Part shown: positions 8,195 through 15,870 of the stretch, piece by piece
Layout: each line of letters starts with the position of its first letter
Position numbering within the stretch: position 1 is the first letter of the stretch
Assembly (NCBI RefSeq): GCF_000442515.1
Contig: NZ_AQPH01000006.1
Coordinates: 29,531-93,530, forward strand
Length of the DNA stretch: 64,000 bases
Direction of reading: 5' to 3'
From: Magnetospirillum fulvum MGU-K5
GTDB taxonomy: Bacteria > Pseudomonadota > Alphaproteobacteria > Rhodospirillales > Magnetospirillaceae
Notes under the pieces: generated by a model
What the model saw: the letters and a program-made list of their open reading frames with translations, nothing else
The model's database searches: none
What the model was told of the DNA's origin: nothing
Program-made: the position numbers and the translations under genes

Positions 8195-10027
8195 CTATTC
8201 GGTGCGGACCTGGAACTCGACTTTCCAGCGGCGGTCGGAGCGGGTGTGCTTCATCCACACTTCCAGGGTGCCGACATCGGTGACGACGACATTGACCTGA
8301 ACCGGCACCGGCTGGCCGGGCGGCACGCCGTCGACCTCGGGCAGGACGATTTCGAGCAGGCTGACCTCCTGCAACGCGCGCTCGGCGTCGGGCAGCACGG
8401 TTCCGGGGGCGTCGCCGCTGCGGATGTCGGAGGCGAAGAAGCGGAACTCGGCGGGTTGGCCGGTCAGCAAGGCCAAATCGCGTCCTTCGATCACGATCTC
8501 GCTGCCTTCCTCCATCCCCTGCGGCACCACGCACAGCGCCTTCAACGGCGGGGTGAAGCCGGGCACCGCCGGCATCGAGGATTCGAGGCCGATATAATAG
8601 GAGCGCGCCGCCCCGGCCTTGACCCGGATACCCTTGCCGGTCAGGCGGATGCGGCCGAACACCGCCGCCCCCTTGGCAACGGCAAGGTCGGGCTGGGCCC
8701 CGGCCAGTTCGCGCACAGCCGCCCCGCCGCTCCACTCGCGCAGCAGGTCGAGCACCCGGGCCCGGATCGGCTGGGCCTTGAACACCCCGCCATTGAACAG
8801 AACGGCGGTGGGGGCGAGGAAACGGCCGGTCAGACGTTCGGACCCGATCCGCGCCGACAGCGCTTCACTGGCGCGGACGTTTTCCAGGCTGCGGACCAGG
8901 AAGCGGGCGAGATGCTTGCTAATCACCGGATCGGCGGCGTAGGCGAGGCCAAATTCCTGCAACCCGGCCCGGCGTGCCGCCTTGGGCATGTCGTCGATCC
9001 CGGTGCGGGCAAAGAAGCCGTCCAGCACGATCGCCTGGAGCGTAGCGCGATCAAGCCGGGTCGAGATCGAGCCGCCGAACAGGCTGGAGCCGCGCGACGG
9101 CACCGTGATCGGCACTTCGGCGAGCGATTCGTCTTCCAGCAGCGCCACCTTGGCCCGTGCGGCGGAATGGACCAGCGACAGGAACTGAACATCGCCGATC
9201 TGCTTGCCCTCGGCCTCCAGCCCGGCGCGGAGCGCATAGGCCAAAGCAAGGTCCATATTGTCGCCGCCGAGCAGGATGTGTTCGCCGACGCTGACGCGGT
9301 CGAGGTCAAGCTCGCCGCTCTCGGTTTCCGATACCGCGATCAGGCTGAAATCGGCGGTGCCGCCGCCGACATCGCAGACCAGGACGATATCGCCCGGCCC
9401 GATCTGGCCGCGCCAGTCCCGCCCGGCCTGATCGGCCCACGCATAGAAGGCGGCCAGCGGCTCCTCCAGCAGGGTGACACGGCCCAGCCCTGCCGCTTCG
9501 GCCGCCTCGGCTGTCAGCGTCCGCGCCACCTCGTCGAACGAGGCGGGGACGGTCAGCACCACCAGACCCTCGGCCAGCGCGGCCTCGGACACGCTCTGCG
9601 ACAGGCTGCGGCGGAGATGGTCGAGATAGCGGCGCGAACATTCGAACGGCGACAGCTTGGCATCGACGCTTTCGGACAGCCAGGGCAGCACCGGCTGGCG
9701 CGGATCGATATGCGGGTTCGACAGCCAGGATTTCGCCGAACTCACCAGCCGGTCGGGCACCAGCGCGCCGTGATCGCGGGCGAACTGACCGACGATGGCC
9801 CGATCCGGCGCGGTCTCGGGCCAGGGCAGGGGGAAGGCTCCGGCGGGGAACTCGTCGGGATGGGGCAGGTACAGCGCCGACGGCAGGGTCGGGCGCTCGC
9901 CGATCTGGTTGGGGCCAAGCACCTGGGTGATCCCCAGGATCTCGGTGTCCGCACTGTCGGTCCCGGTCCGCGCCACCGCGCTGTTGCTGGTGCCGAGATC
10001 GATGCCGAGGCTGAAACGCTGGGTCAT
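8195..10027 (-). CDS. divergent Hsp70-family protein
   Basis: 610 residues. Nucleotide-binding domain motifs: GIDLGTSNSAV (8-18), LTVPASFDEVARTL (158-171), TLLEEPLAAFYAW (185-197), VCDVGGGTADFSLI (217-230), ILLGGDNMDLALA (251-263) and VLFNGGVFKAQPIR in the adenosine region. The last 150 residues hold a short beta-rich region and end without the helical lid and EEVD-like tail of DnaK. It shares the same insertions with the 916-residue Hsp70 that follows, so the two are diverged paralogues that probably work together. It begins 24 bases after the DUF2760 gene, and the three genes form a tight operon. Clients are unknown. Confidence 0.88.
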   Translation of the reverse strand: MTQRFSLGIDLGTSNSAVARTGTDSADTEILGITQVLGPNQIGERPTLPSALYLPHPDEFPAGAFPLPWPETAPDRAIVGQFARDHGALVPDRLVSSAKSWLSNPHIDPRQPVLPWLSESVDAKLSPFECSRRYLDHLRRSLSQSVSEAALAEGLVVLTVPASFDEVARTLTAEAAEAAGLGRVTLLEEPLAAFYAWADQAGRDWRGQIGPGDIVLVCDVGGGTADFSLIAVSETESGELDLDRVSVGEHILLGGDNMDLALAYALRAGLEAEGKQIGDVQFLSLVHSAARAKVALLEDESLAEVPITVPSRGSSLFGGSISTRLDRATLQAIVLDGFFARTGIDDMPKAARRAGLQEFGLAYAADPVISKHLARFLVRSLENVRASEALSARIGSERLTGRFLAPTAVLFNGGVFKAQPIRARVLDLLREWSGGAAVRELAGAQPDLAVAKGAAVFGRIRLTGKGIRVKAGAARSYYIGLESSMPAVPGFTPPLKALCVVPQGMEEGSEIVIEGRDLALLTGQPAEFRFFASDIRSGDAPGTVLPDAERALQEVSLLEIVLPEVDGVPPGQPVPVQVNVVVTDVGTLEVWMKHTRSDRRWKVEFQVRTE

Positions 10028-10051
10028 GGAAACCGCCGAATCGTTGGAAGA

Positions 10052-10726
10052 CTAGCGAAGCTCGATTTCGGCCGGAGCGATCGCGGGCAGACGGCCGGGG
10101 TCGGTCTGGACCAGACGCGGCAGCCGCACCGCCTCGACCCGCCAGCCGTGGTGAACCAGGGTGCCGGTGAAGGGGGCTTCTCCGCCGATCCGCCCGACCA
10201 GACGATATTCGTCGGCGGCGAATCCGGCGGGAACGGTGACGCGGTCGCCTTCGGCCTCGGTCCGGATCGCCTGGATGGTGAAATGCTCGGACAGAACGGC
10301 GCGGCAGCCCTGGTGCAGCACTCGGGCGGCGGCGCCGACCTGGGCGTCACTATAGGGGGTGACGTCGTCCATCAGGAAATCGACCAGACGGCCCTTGTCC
10401 TGCAACAAAGCCAGGAAGCTGACGATTTCGGCATCGCTGTTGACCGGAGCGGGCGCGGGCGGCAGGGGGGCCGCGGCGGGCAGCGGCCGGGCCGGTTCGG
10501 GAGCCGGTTCCGGCTCCGGCTCGTCCCGCGAGGCGACGGTGACCGGCGCGATCCGCACCCGCTCGGCCAGCAGAGTCAGGAACAGCACCGACGCCGCCAG
10601 CGACATCGCCTTGGGCAGCACACCGTGGATCGCCCCGTCATAGGGGGCGAGCAGGGCGGCGGGCACGAGGCCGAGCGTGGACAAGACAACGAGGATGAAC
10701 GCGACAGCGATAATAAGTATTCGCAC
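10052..10726 (-). CDS. DUF2760 membrane-anchored protein
   Basis: 224 residues. Two hydrophobic segments at the N-terminus (about residues 3-30 and 38-55) would anchor it in the inner membrane. A Pro/Ala/Glu linker (about 70-95) leads to a soluble C-terminal domain that matches DUF2760: SFLALLQDKGRLVDFLMDD, YSDAQVGAAARVLHQGC, then a beta-rich part with GTLVHHGWRVEAVRLP. DUF2760 genes are known to sit next to a pair of Hsp70 genes, as here. The soluble domain has no catalytic motif that I recognise. A role as a membrane docking partner for the two Hsp70 proteins is inference. It is the first gene of the operon. Confidence 0.8.
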   Translation of the reverse strand: MRILIIAVAFILVVLSTLGLVPAALLAPYDGAIHGVLPKAMSLAASVLFLTLLAERVRIAPVTVASRDEPEPEPAPEPARPLPAAAPLPPAPAPVNSDAEIVSFLALLQDKGRLVDFLMDDVTPYSDAQVGAAARVLHQGCRAVLSEHFTIQAIRTEAEGDRVTVPAGFAADEYRLVGRIGGEAPFTGTLVHHGWRVEAVRLPRLVQTDPGRLPAIAPAEIELR

Positions 10727-10856
10727 GGACCCCGACCCCCCTTCTAGCCCCCGGCACGACCCTTCCGCGAAGATGCGGGGTAAAATGGCAGAGTTGCGAG
10801 ACGGGGGCTGTGGTTCAATTCCCTGGGCTCATCCATATTTCCCCCCGTCACCGCTG

Positions 10857-11918
10857 TCAACGCTGGAGTCTGGCCCCGCTTGGCGCGGCCAGCGGCGGCA
10901 GACGCGCCTGGATAGCGGCGGGGAGCAGACCCAGAACCGGGCGGCGCGCCCGCTGCCAGAACGCCGACAGCAGCAGCAGGGCCGACCCGATCACCAGGGC
11001 GGCCATCGCCTCGGTCGCGCCCGGCGTCCCGGCGGCTTCGAGCAGGGCGCTGATCGCATAGAACACATAGGCCAGCGCCGAGACCAACAGGGCGCGGCGA
11101 TCAACCGCCAGGGCAACCAAAGCGAGGACGAGATAGACCAGCAGGGCGATTCCCGCCGCGACCGCTTCGCCCGATCCACCATCAATCACGCCTAGCATCG
11201 AAAAGACGGGATGGACGATCAGGGGGGCGGCGGCGAGATGCAGCCAGAAGGCGACGTCGGAGCGGCGGGTGGTGCGGGTGGGGTCGCTGGTATCCCACCA
11301 CATCGCCAGGGTAAAGGCGGCCAGACCGCCCGCCAGCATCAGCGGCATTCCCCCATGCAACCGCAGCGGCGGCACCAAGGCCAGCAGCAAGGCGGCGGCG
11401 GTCAGGATCGCGGCCCCGGCCCCGGCGGCGACGGTGATCGGCACCATGAAGCGACGCCAGTGCAGCCAGGCGGCTCCGGCGGCCAGCGCGGCGCACCCGG
11501 CCAGGGGATAGCCCATGTTGGTGCCGAACAGCAGATCGGACGAGGCGACCCGTCCGGCAGCGGCAAAGAACACCCCGCCGACAAAGCCCAGCAGCAACAG
11601 GATGCTGGGCAACGCCATCCGCCGCCGTCTGGTGAAATACTCGGCCAATCCCCAGCTTAAGATCGCGACCAGCAGCCCGCCGCCGCTGGCATCGGTCTGA
11701 CTGCCCAGCCATCCGGCAGCGGTCAGCATCAGCAGCAGGGCGATGGCAACGAAGATGTCGTTAAAGCCGGTCAGCAGACGGAAATGCTCTTCATCGGCGG
11801 CAGGGGCGGCGGCGCGCCGGGCGATGAAATTGCGCAATTCCGCTGCCGCTTCGGGGCTGATCGCCCCGGCGGAGACCGCCGCGTCGAGATCCTGGTCGGT
11901 ATACATCTGTGATTTCAT
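10857..11918 (-). CDS. polytopic membrane protein, unknown function
   Basis: 353 residues. The first 45 are soluble (MYTDQDLDAAVSAGAISPE, then AAELRNFIARR), a short helical domain like those at the front of DUF2157-type membrane proteins. About ten hydrophobic helices follow up to residue 330, with short loops and a basic tail. No transport signature, catalytic residue pattern or cofactor motif could be recognised. It stands alone on the minus strand, divergent from the TetR gene, and the 95 bases between them carry a palindromic operator. It may be co-regulated with the exporter operon, but the sequence does not prove this. Confidence 0.7.
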   Translation of the reverse strand: MKSQMYTDQDLDAAVSAGAISPEAAAELRNFIARRAAAPAADEEHFRLLTGFNDIFVAIALLLMLTAAGWLGSQTDASGGGLLVAILSWGLAEYFTRRRRMALPSILLLLGFVGGVFFAAAGRVASSDLLFGTNMGYPLAGCAALAAGAAWLHWRRFMVPITVAAGAGAAILTAAALLLALVPPLRLHGGMPLMLAGGLAAFTLAMWWDTSDPTRTTRRSDVAFWLHLAAAPLIVHPVFSMLGVIDGGSGEAVAAGIALLVYLVLALVALAVDRRALLVSALAYVFYAISALLEAAGTPGATEAMAALVIGSALLLLSAFWQRARRPVLGLLPAAIQARLPPLAAPSGARLQR

Positions 11919-11962
11919 CCGCTGTCCGGAGGGATCGGCACTATAGCCGAGCCGGGGTGGCC

Positions 11963-12012
11963 TTGACAGGGTGGGGGTGATAGGCGCAACTTACTGACTG
12001 GTTAGTCATTAA
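11963..12012 (+). promoter_or_regulatory. tetR promoter element and palindromic operator
   Basis: TTGACA at 11963-11968 is a perfect -35 box. From 11991 to 12012 lies an inverted repeat: TTA-n-TGACT, four spacer bases, AGTCA-n-TAA. It sits where transcription of the TetR gene would start and 14 bases before its ATG, as expected for an autoregulated TetR operator. No convincing -10 hexamer could be read. Confidence 0.6.
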
Positions 12013-12025
12013 CTTGAATCGAATT

Positions 12026-12694
12026 ATGACCCACGCCAGCACCCCCGTCTGTCCCGATTCGTCCGCTACCAAGCCGCGCCGTCAGCGCCGCAAGGAGGCG
12101 CGTCCGGGTGAGATTCTCGAGGCGGCGCTGGAGGTGTTCAGCGCCAAGGGGTTTGCGGCGGCGCGGCCCGACGAGATCGCGGCGCGGGCCGGAATCTCGA
12201 AAGGGACGCTGTATCTGTATTTCCCCAGCAAGGAAGAACTGTTCAAGGCGATGGTGCGCCAGACCGTGTTGCCCAATGTCGGCGAGATGGAACGCTGGGC
12301 CACCGGGTTCGAGGGCTCGGCGACCGAGATGTTTCGCGGCCTGCTGGCCCGGATTGCCCGGATCTTTTCCACCAGCGCGGTGGGGCGGATGCCGAAGATC
12401 ATCATCAGCGAGGCGACCGCCTTCCCCGAACTGGCCCAGTTCTGGATCAGCGAGGTGGTCGAGCGCGCCTTTGCGGTGATGCGCTCAATCCTTGATCGCG
12501 GTGTCGCGGCGGGCGAGTTCACCCCGGTCCGGGCCGAGGCGGTGATCGTGCTGTTCTCGCCGATGCTGATGCTGGCGCTGTGGAACCAGTCGATCGGCCC
12601 GGCGGTGGGGCGGCCACTTGATCCCGAGATGATCGCGGCCGAGGCGGCGCGGTTTCTCCTCGACGGGATTCGGGTGCGGGAGGGCGAAGGATGA
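12026..12694 (+). CDS. TetR/AcrR family transcriptional regulator
   Basis: 222 residues from the ATG at 12026; an in-frame TTG at 12014 would add four residues. The N-terminal DNA-binding domain is clear: ILEAALEVFSAKGFAAARPD, then EIAARAGISKGTLYLYFPS, the helix-turn-helix block, and KEELFKAM. The C-terminal ligand domain resembles the group with YFP-SKEEL followed by a long helical bundle (TetR_C_11-like), often linked to exporters. Its stop overlaps the start of the HlyD gene (ATGA), so regulator and exporter are one transcript. The palindrome just upstream is the probable operator, making this a self-repressing efflux operon. Ligand unknown. Confidence 0.9.
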   Translation: MTHASTPVCPDSSATKPRRQRRKEARPGEILEAALEVFSAKGFAAARPDEIAARAGISKGTLYLYFPSKEELFKAMVRQTVLPNVGEMERWATGFEGSATEMFRGLLARIARIFSTSAVGRMPKIIISEATAFPELAQFWISEVVERAFAVMRSILDRGVAAGEFTPVRAEAVIVLFSPMLMLALWNQSIGPAVGRPLDPEMIAAEAARFLLDGIRVREGEG

Positions 12695-13647
12695 CACGGC
12701 TTGGTCTGATCGTCGGTCTATTGCTGCTGGCGGGTTGCGGCGACGAATCCGTTCCGGTTCAGGGCTATGCCGAGGGCGATTACCTGCGGATCGGCTTGCC
12801 CACTGCCGGGCAGGTGGCCGAGATCAAGGTCGGACGCGGCGGTTGGGTCGAACCGGGCGATCCGCTGTTCTCGCTCGACCGTGGTGCCGAACAGGCGGCG
12901 GTGGCCGAGGCCCAGGCCCGGCTGGAGCAGGCCCGTCATCAGCGCGACAATCTGCTGACCGGCAAGCGGCGGTTGGAATTGCGCGCGATCGAGGCCCAGC
13001 GCGCCCAGGCCGACGCCGATCTGCGGCTGGCCGAAATCCAGGTGCGACGGCAGGAGGCGCTGATCCGCACCGAAACCACCTCGCAGGCCAGCCTCGACAA
13101 TGCCCGCGCCATCGTCGAGCGCGACCGGGCCCGGGTCGGCGAATTGTCGGCCCAACTGGCCTTTGCCCGCGAGGGCGGGCGCAGCAGCGAGATTTTGGCC
13201 GCCGAGGCGGCGGTGGGGGCGGCCCAGGCGGCGCTCGATCAGGCCCTGGTTCGGCTACGGCTGCGCAGCGCCGAGGCCCCCCAGGCGGCGCGGGTCGAGG
13301 ACGTTTTGTTCCGCCCCGGTGAAACCGTCGCCGCCGGTCAGCCGGTGGTCAGCCTGCTGCCGCCCGGTAACATCCTGGTCCGCTTCTATCTTCATCCCGA
13401 TCAGGTCGGGCGGATCGGGCAGGGGAGCGTGGTCGCGCTGTCCTGCACCGGCTGTGCCGAGGGTCAGACCGCGACGGTCAGCTTCATCGCCCGCGAGGCG
13501 AGCTACGTCCCGCCGATCCTCTATTCCCGTGACAACAAGGACAAGCTGGCCTTCCTGGTCGAGGCACGGCCGACCGCCTCGGCCGAGCGGCTGCGGCCGG
13601 GCCAGCCGGTCTCGGTCACTCTGCCGCCGAATGGTCCGGCGAAATGA
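12691..13647 (+). CDS. HlyD-family periplasmic adaptor lipoprotein of ABC exporter
   Basis: 318 residues. The N-terminus is a lipoprotein signal with lipobox LLLAGC (Cys16), so the protein is attached to the outer face of the inner membrane. A first half-lipoyl block (GQVAEIKVGRGGWVEPGDPL) is followed by a long alpha-helical hairpin (about 65-200) rich in Gln, Ala, Arg and Glu, a second half-lipoyl block (GETVAAGQPVVSLLPPG), and a beta-barrel domain. This is the layout of the YbhG/HlyD adaptors. It would link the ABC exporter encoded next to an outer-membrane channel; no TolC gene is in the window. Overlaps by 4 bases with the genes on both sides. Confidence 0.88.
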   Translation: MTRLGLIVGLLLLAGCGDESVPVQGYAEGDYLRIGLPTAGQVAEIKVGRGGWVEPGDPLFSLDRGAEQAAVAEAQARLEQARHQRDNLLTGKRRLELRAIEAQRAQADADLRLAEIQVRRQEALIRTETTSQASLDNARAIVERDRARVGELSAQLAFAREGGRSSEILAAEAAVGAAQAALDQALVRLRLRSAEAPQAARVEDVLFRPGETVAAGQPVVSLLPPGNILVRFYLHPDQVGRIGQGSVVALSCTGCAEGQTATVSFIAREASYVPPILYSRDNKDKLAFLVEARPTASAERLRPGQPVSVTLPPNGPAK

Positions 13648-14600
13648 CCGCCGCCGCCCCCGCCATCGCGGTCGAAGGTTTAAGCAAATCGTTCGGCGGG
13701 CGAACGGTGGTTGATGCGCTGTCGCTGACGGTTCCGGCGGGGAAGATTATGGGCTTTCTCGGCCCCAACGGATCGGGCAAGACCACGACGATCCGGCTGT
13801 TGTGCGGGCTGTTGACCCCCGACAGCGGGCGGGGAACCTGTCTTGGCCTCGACATCTTGACCCAATCGCCCGAAATCCGCCGTCAGATCGGCTATATGAC
13901 CCAGAAATTCTCGTTCTACGAGGATCTGTCGATTGTCGAGAATCTGGATTTCGTCTCCCGCGTGTTCGATCTGGCCGACCGCAAGCGCAAGGTCGCCGCG
14001 ACGCTGGAGCGGCTGGGGTTGGCCGACCGCCGCGACCAACTGGCCGGGCAATTGTCGGGGGGCTGGAAACAGCGGCTGGCGCTGGCCGCCTGCATCCTGC
14101 ACGAACCCCGCCTGCTGCTGCTCGACGAGCCGACCGCCGGGGTCGATCCCAAGGCGCGGCGCGAGTTTTGGGAGCAGATTCACACCCTGGCCGCCGACGG
14201 ACTGACCGTGCTGGTCTCGACCCATTACATGGACGAGGCCGAGCGTTGCCACGAAATCGCCTATCTCGCTTATGGTCACCTGCTGGCGCGCGGCACCGTC
14301 GCCGAGGTGATCGCGGCGGCGGGTCTGACCACCTTCACCGCCCAGGAATCCGGGACCGGATCGTTGCGGATTGCCGATCTGGTCCGCGCGCTCGCCGGGC
14401 TGCCGGGGATTGATCTGGTCGCGCCGTTCGGGTCGGCGCTTCATGTCGGCGGCGGCGATGCCGCCTTGCTGCGCCACAGCCTCGCCCCCTTCCTCGCCCG
14501 AGCCGATTTCGTCTGGCGCGAGGATGCGCCGACCCTGGAAGACGTCTTCATCCATCTGATGGGACGCTCGACCGACAATTTCGCCGGGGGGCCGCGATGA
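13644..14600 (+). CDS. ABC exporter ATP-binding protein (YbhF-like)
   Basis: 318 residues with one ABC ATPase domain. Walker A GPNGSGKTT near residue 37, Q-loop YMTQKFSFYEDLS, signature LSGGWKQRLALA, Walker B LLLLDEPTAGVD, and the switch His in STHYMDEAERC. The sequence after residue 225 is a short accessory domain. The variant signature GGWKQR is usual in drug/lipid-type ABC-2 exporters such as YbhF and NodI-like proteins. E. coli YbhF has two such domains; here there is only one. It powers the permease encoded immediately downstream (4-base overlap). Confidence 0.92.
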   Translation: MTAAAPAIAVEGLSKSFGGRTVVDALSLTVPAGKIMGFLGPNGSGKTTTIRLLCGLLTPDSGRGTCLGLDILTQSPEIRRQIGYMTQKFSFYEDLSIVENLDFVSRVFDLADRKRKVAATLERLGLADRRDQLAGQLSGGWKQRLALAACILHEPRLLLLDEPTAGVDPKARREFWEQIHTLAADGLTVLVSTHYMDEAERCHEIAYLAYGHLLARGTVAEVIAAAGLTTFTAQESGTGSLRIADLVRALAGLPGIDLVAPFGSALHVGGGDAALLRHSLAPFLARADFVWREDAPTLEDVFIHLMGRSTDNFAGGPR

Positions 14601-15739
14601 CGATCCGCTTCGGTGCCTCGGCTCACCGGCTGTGGGCGATGGTCTTGAAGGAATTCATCCAGATGCGGCGCGACCGCCTGACCTTCGCGATGATGGTCGG
14701 GATTCCGCTGATCCAGTTGATCCTGTTTGGCTTTGCGATCAATTCCGACCCGCGTCACCTGCCGACGGCGGTGTTGGATTCCGACCGGGGGCCGTTCGGC
14801 CGCGCCCTGATCGCGTCGATGCAGACGTCGCGTTACTTCGATCTGGTCCAGTTCGTCGCTACCGAGGACGAAGCCGACGCATTGCTGGCCGAGGGCAAGG
14901 TCCAGTTCGTCGTCTCGATCCCGGTCGATTTCTCCCGCCGCGTCGCCCGGGGCGACCGCCCGGCGCTGCTGGTCGAAGCCGACGCCACCGACCCGGCGGC
15001 GACCTCGGGCGCGCTGGGGGCGTTGGAGACGATGGCCCGCACCGCGCTCGACCGCGACCTCACCGGCTCGCTGGCCGGGCTGAAAGTGTCGCCGCCGCCG
15101 TTCGAGTTGCGGCTCCACCGCCGCTATAACCAGGAAGCCGACACCCAGTACAACGTCGTCCCCGGCCTGATGGGGGTGGTCCTGACGATGACCCTGGTGA
15201 TCATGACGGCGCTGGCGGTGACCCGCGAACGCGAGCGCGGCACGATGGAAAACCTGCTGGTGATGCCGCTGCGCCCGATCGAGGTGATGCTGGGCAAGAT
15301 CGCGCCCTATGTCGTTGTCGGCTATATCCAGGTCGCGGTGATCGTGATTACGGCCCGGCTGGTGTTTGCCGTTCCCATTGTCGGCAGTCTGTGGCTGCTG
15401 ACCCTGACCAGCGTCGTGTTCATCGCCGCCAATCTGGCGATCGGCTTTACCTTCTCGACGGTGGCGAAAAACCAGACCCAGGCGATGCAGCTCAGCTTTT
15501 TCTTCTTTCTGCCCTCGATCCTGCTGTCAGGGTTCATGTTTCCGTTCCGGGGAATGCCGCTGTGGGCGCAATATCTGGGCGAAATCCTGCCGCTGACCCA
15601 TTTCCTGCGGGTGGTGCGGGGCATCATGCTGAAAGGCAACGGTCCGGCTGAGATCGCTGCCGAGGTCGCGGCCCTGGCGGTGATCTTGCTGGTGGTCAGC
15701 GTGATTGCGGTCAAGCGCTATCGCCAGACGCTGGATTGA
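14597..15739 (+). CDS. ABC-2 type permease (YbhS/YbhR-like)
   Basis: 380 residues. One N-terminal helix (about 25-45), a periplasmic domain of about 130 residues, then five helices from about residue 185 to 375. RERERGTMENLLVMPLRP is the conserved ABC-2 coupling segment, and the LSGFMFPFRGMP block before the last helices is also typical. Only one permease gene is present, so the transporter is presumably a homodimer, whereas E. coli Ybh uses two different permeases. Last gene of the TetR-HlyD-ATPase-permease operon; a 12-bp hairpin follows 2 bases after the stop. Substrate not readable; this family exports cationic drugs or hydrophobic compounds. Confidence 0.92.
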   Translation: MTIRFGASAHRLWAMVLKEFIQMRRDRLTFAMMVGIPLIQLILFGFAINSDPRHLPTAVLDSDRGPFGRALIASMQTSRYFDLVQFVATEDEADALLAEGKVQFVVSIPVDFSRRVARGDRPALLVEADATDPAATSGALGALETMARTALDRDLTGSLAGLKVSPPPFELRLHRRYNQEADTQYNVVPGLMGVVLTMTLVIMTALAVTRERERGTMENLLVMPLRPIEVMLGKIAPYVVVGYIQVAVIVITARLVFAVPIVGSLWLLTLTSVVFIAANLAIGFTFSTVAKNQTQAMQLSFFFFLPSILLSGFMFPFRGMPLWAQYLGEILPLTHFLRVVRGIMLKGNGPAEIAAEVAALAVILLVVSVIAVKRYRQTLD

Positions 15740-15741
15740 CG

Positions 15742-15769
15742 CCAACCGGCCAAAGATTTGGCCGGTTGG
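15742..15769 (+). terminator. palindromic 3' repeat / terminator of exporter operon
   Basis: A 12-bp perfect stem (CCAACCGGCCAA / TTGGCCGGTTGG) with loop AGAT begins 2 bases after the permease stop. There is no T-run. Its core GGCCAAAGAYTTGGCC and the GCCCC...GCCGG...CGCATCC stretch after it recur downstream of hypF, so it belongs to a dispersed repeat family. Confidence 0.6.
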
Positions 15770-15870
15770 TGTGCCCCCTGTGCCGGACGCATCCCCGCCC
15801 AGCGCTGGCGCATTGGTTCTTTTCGCTTAAGTAAACGGCTCGACCTTCGCCAACAGGACCCCCCCACCCG

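Noticed and set aside
8246..10747. Very long open frame on the plus strand opposite the Hsp70 genes
   Set aside because: It lies on the opposite strand of clear Hsp70 and DUF2760 genes, has low-complexity Gln/Gly/Arg composition, and is an effect of high GC codon use.
10800..10840. tRNA-like T-arm (GGTTCAATTCC, followed by GGGCTCATCCA) before the DUF2760 gene
   Set aside because: The arm has a mismatch, and no matching acceptor, D-arm or anticodon arm could be drawn. A remnant is possible but not supported.
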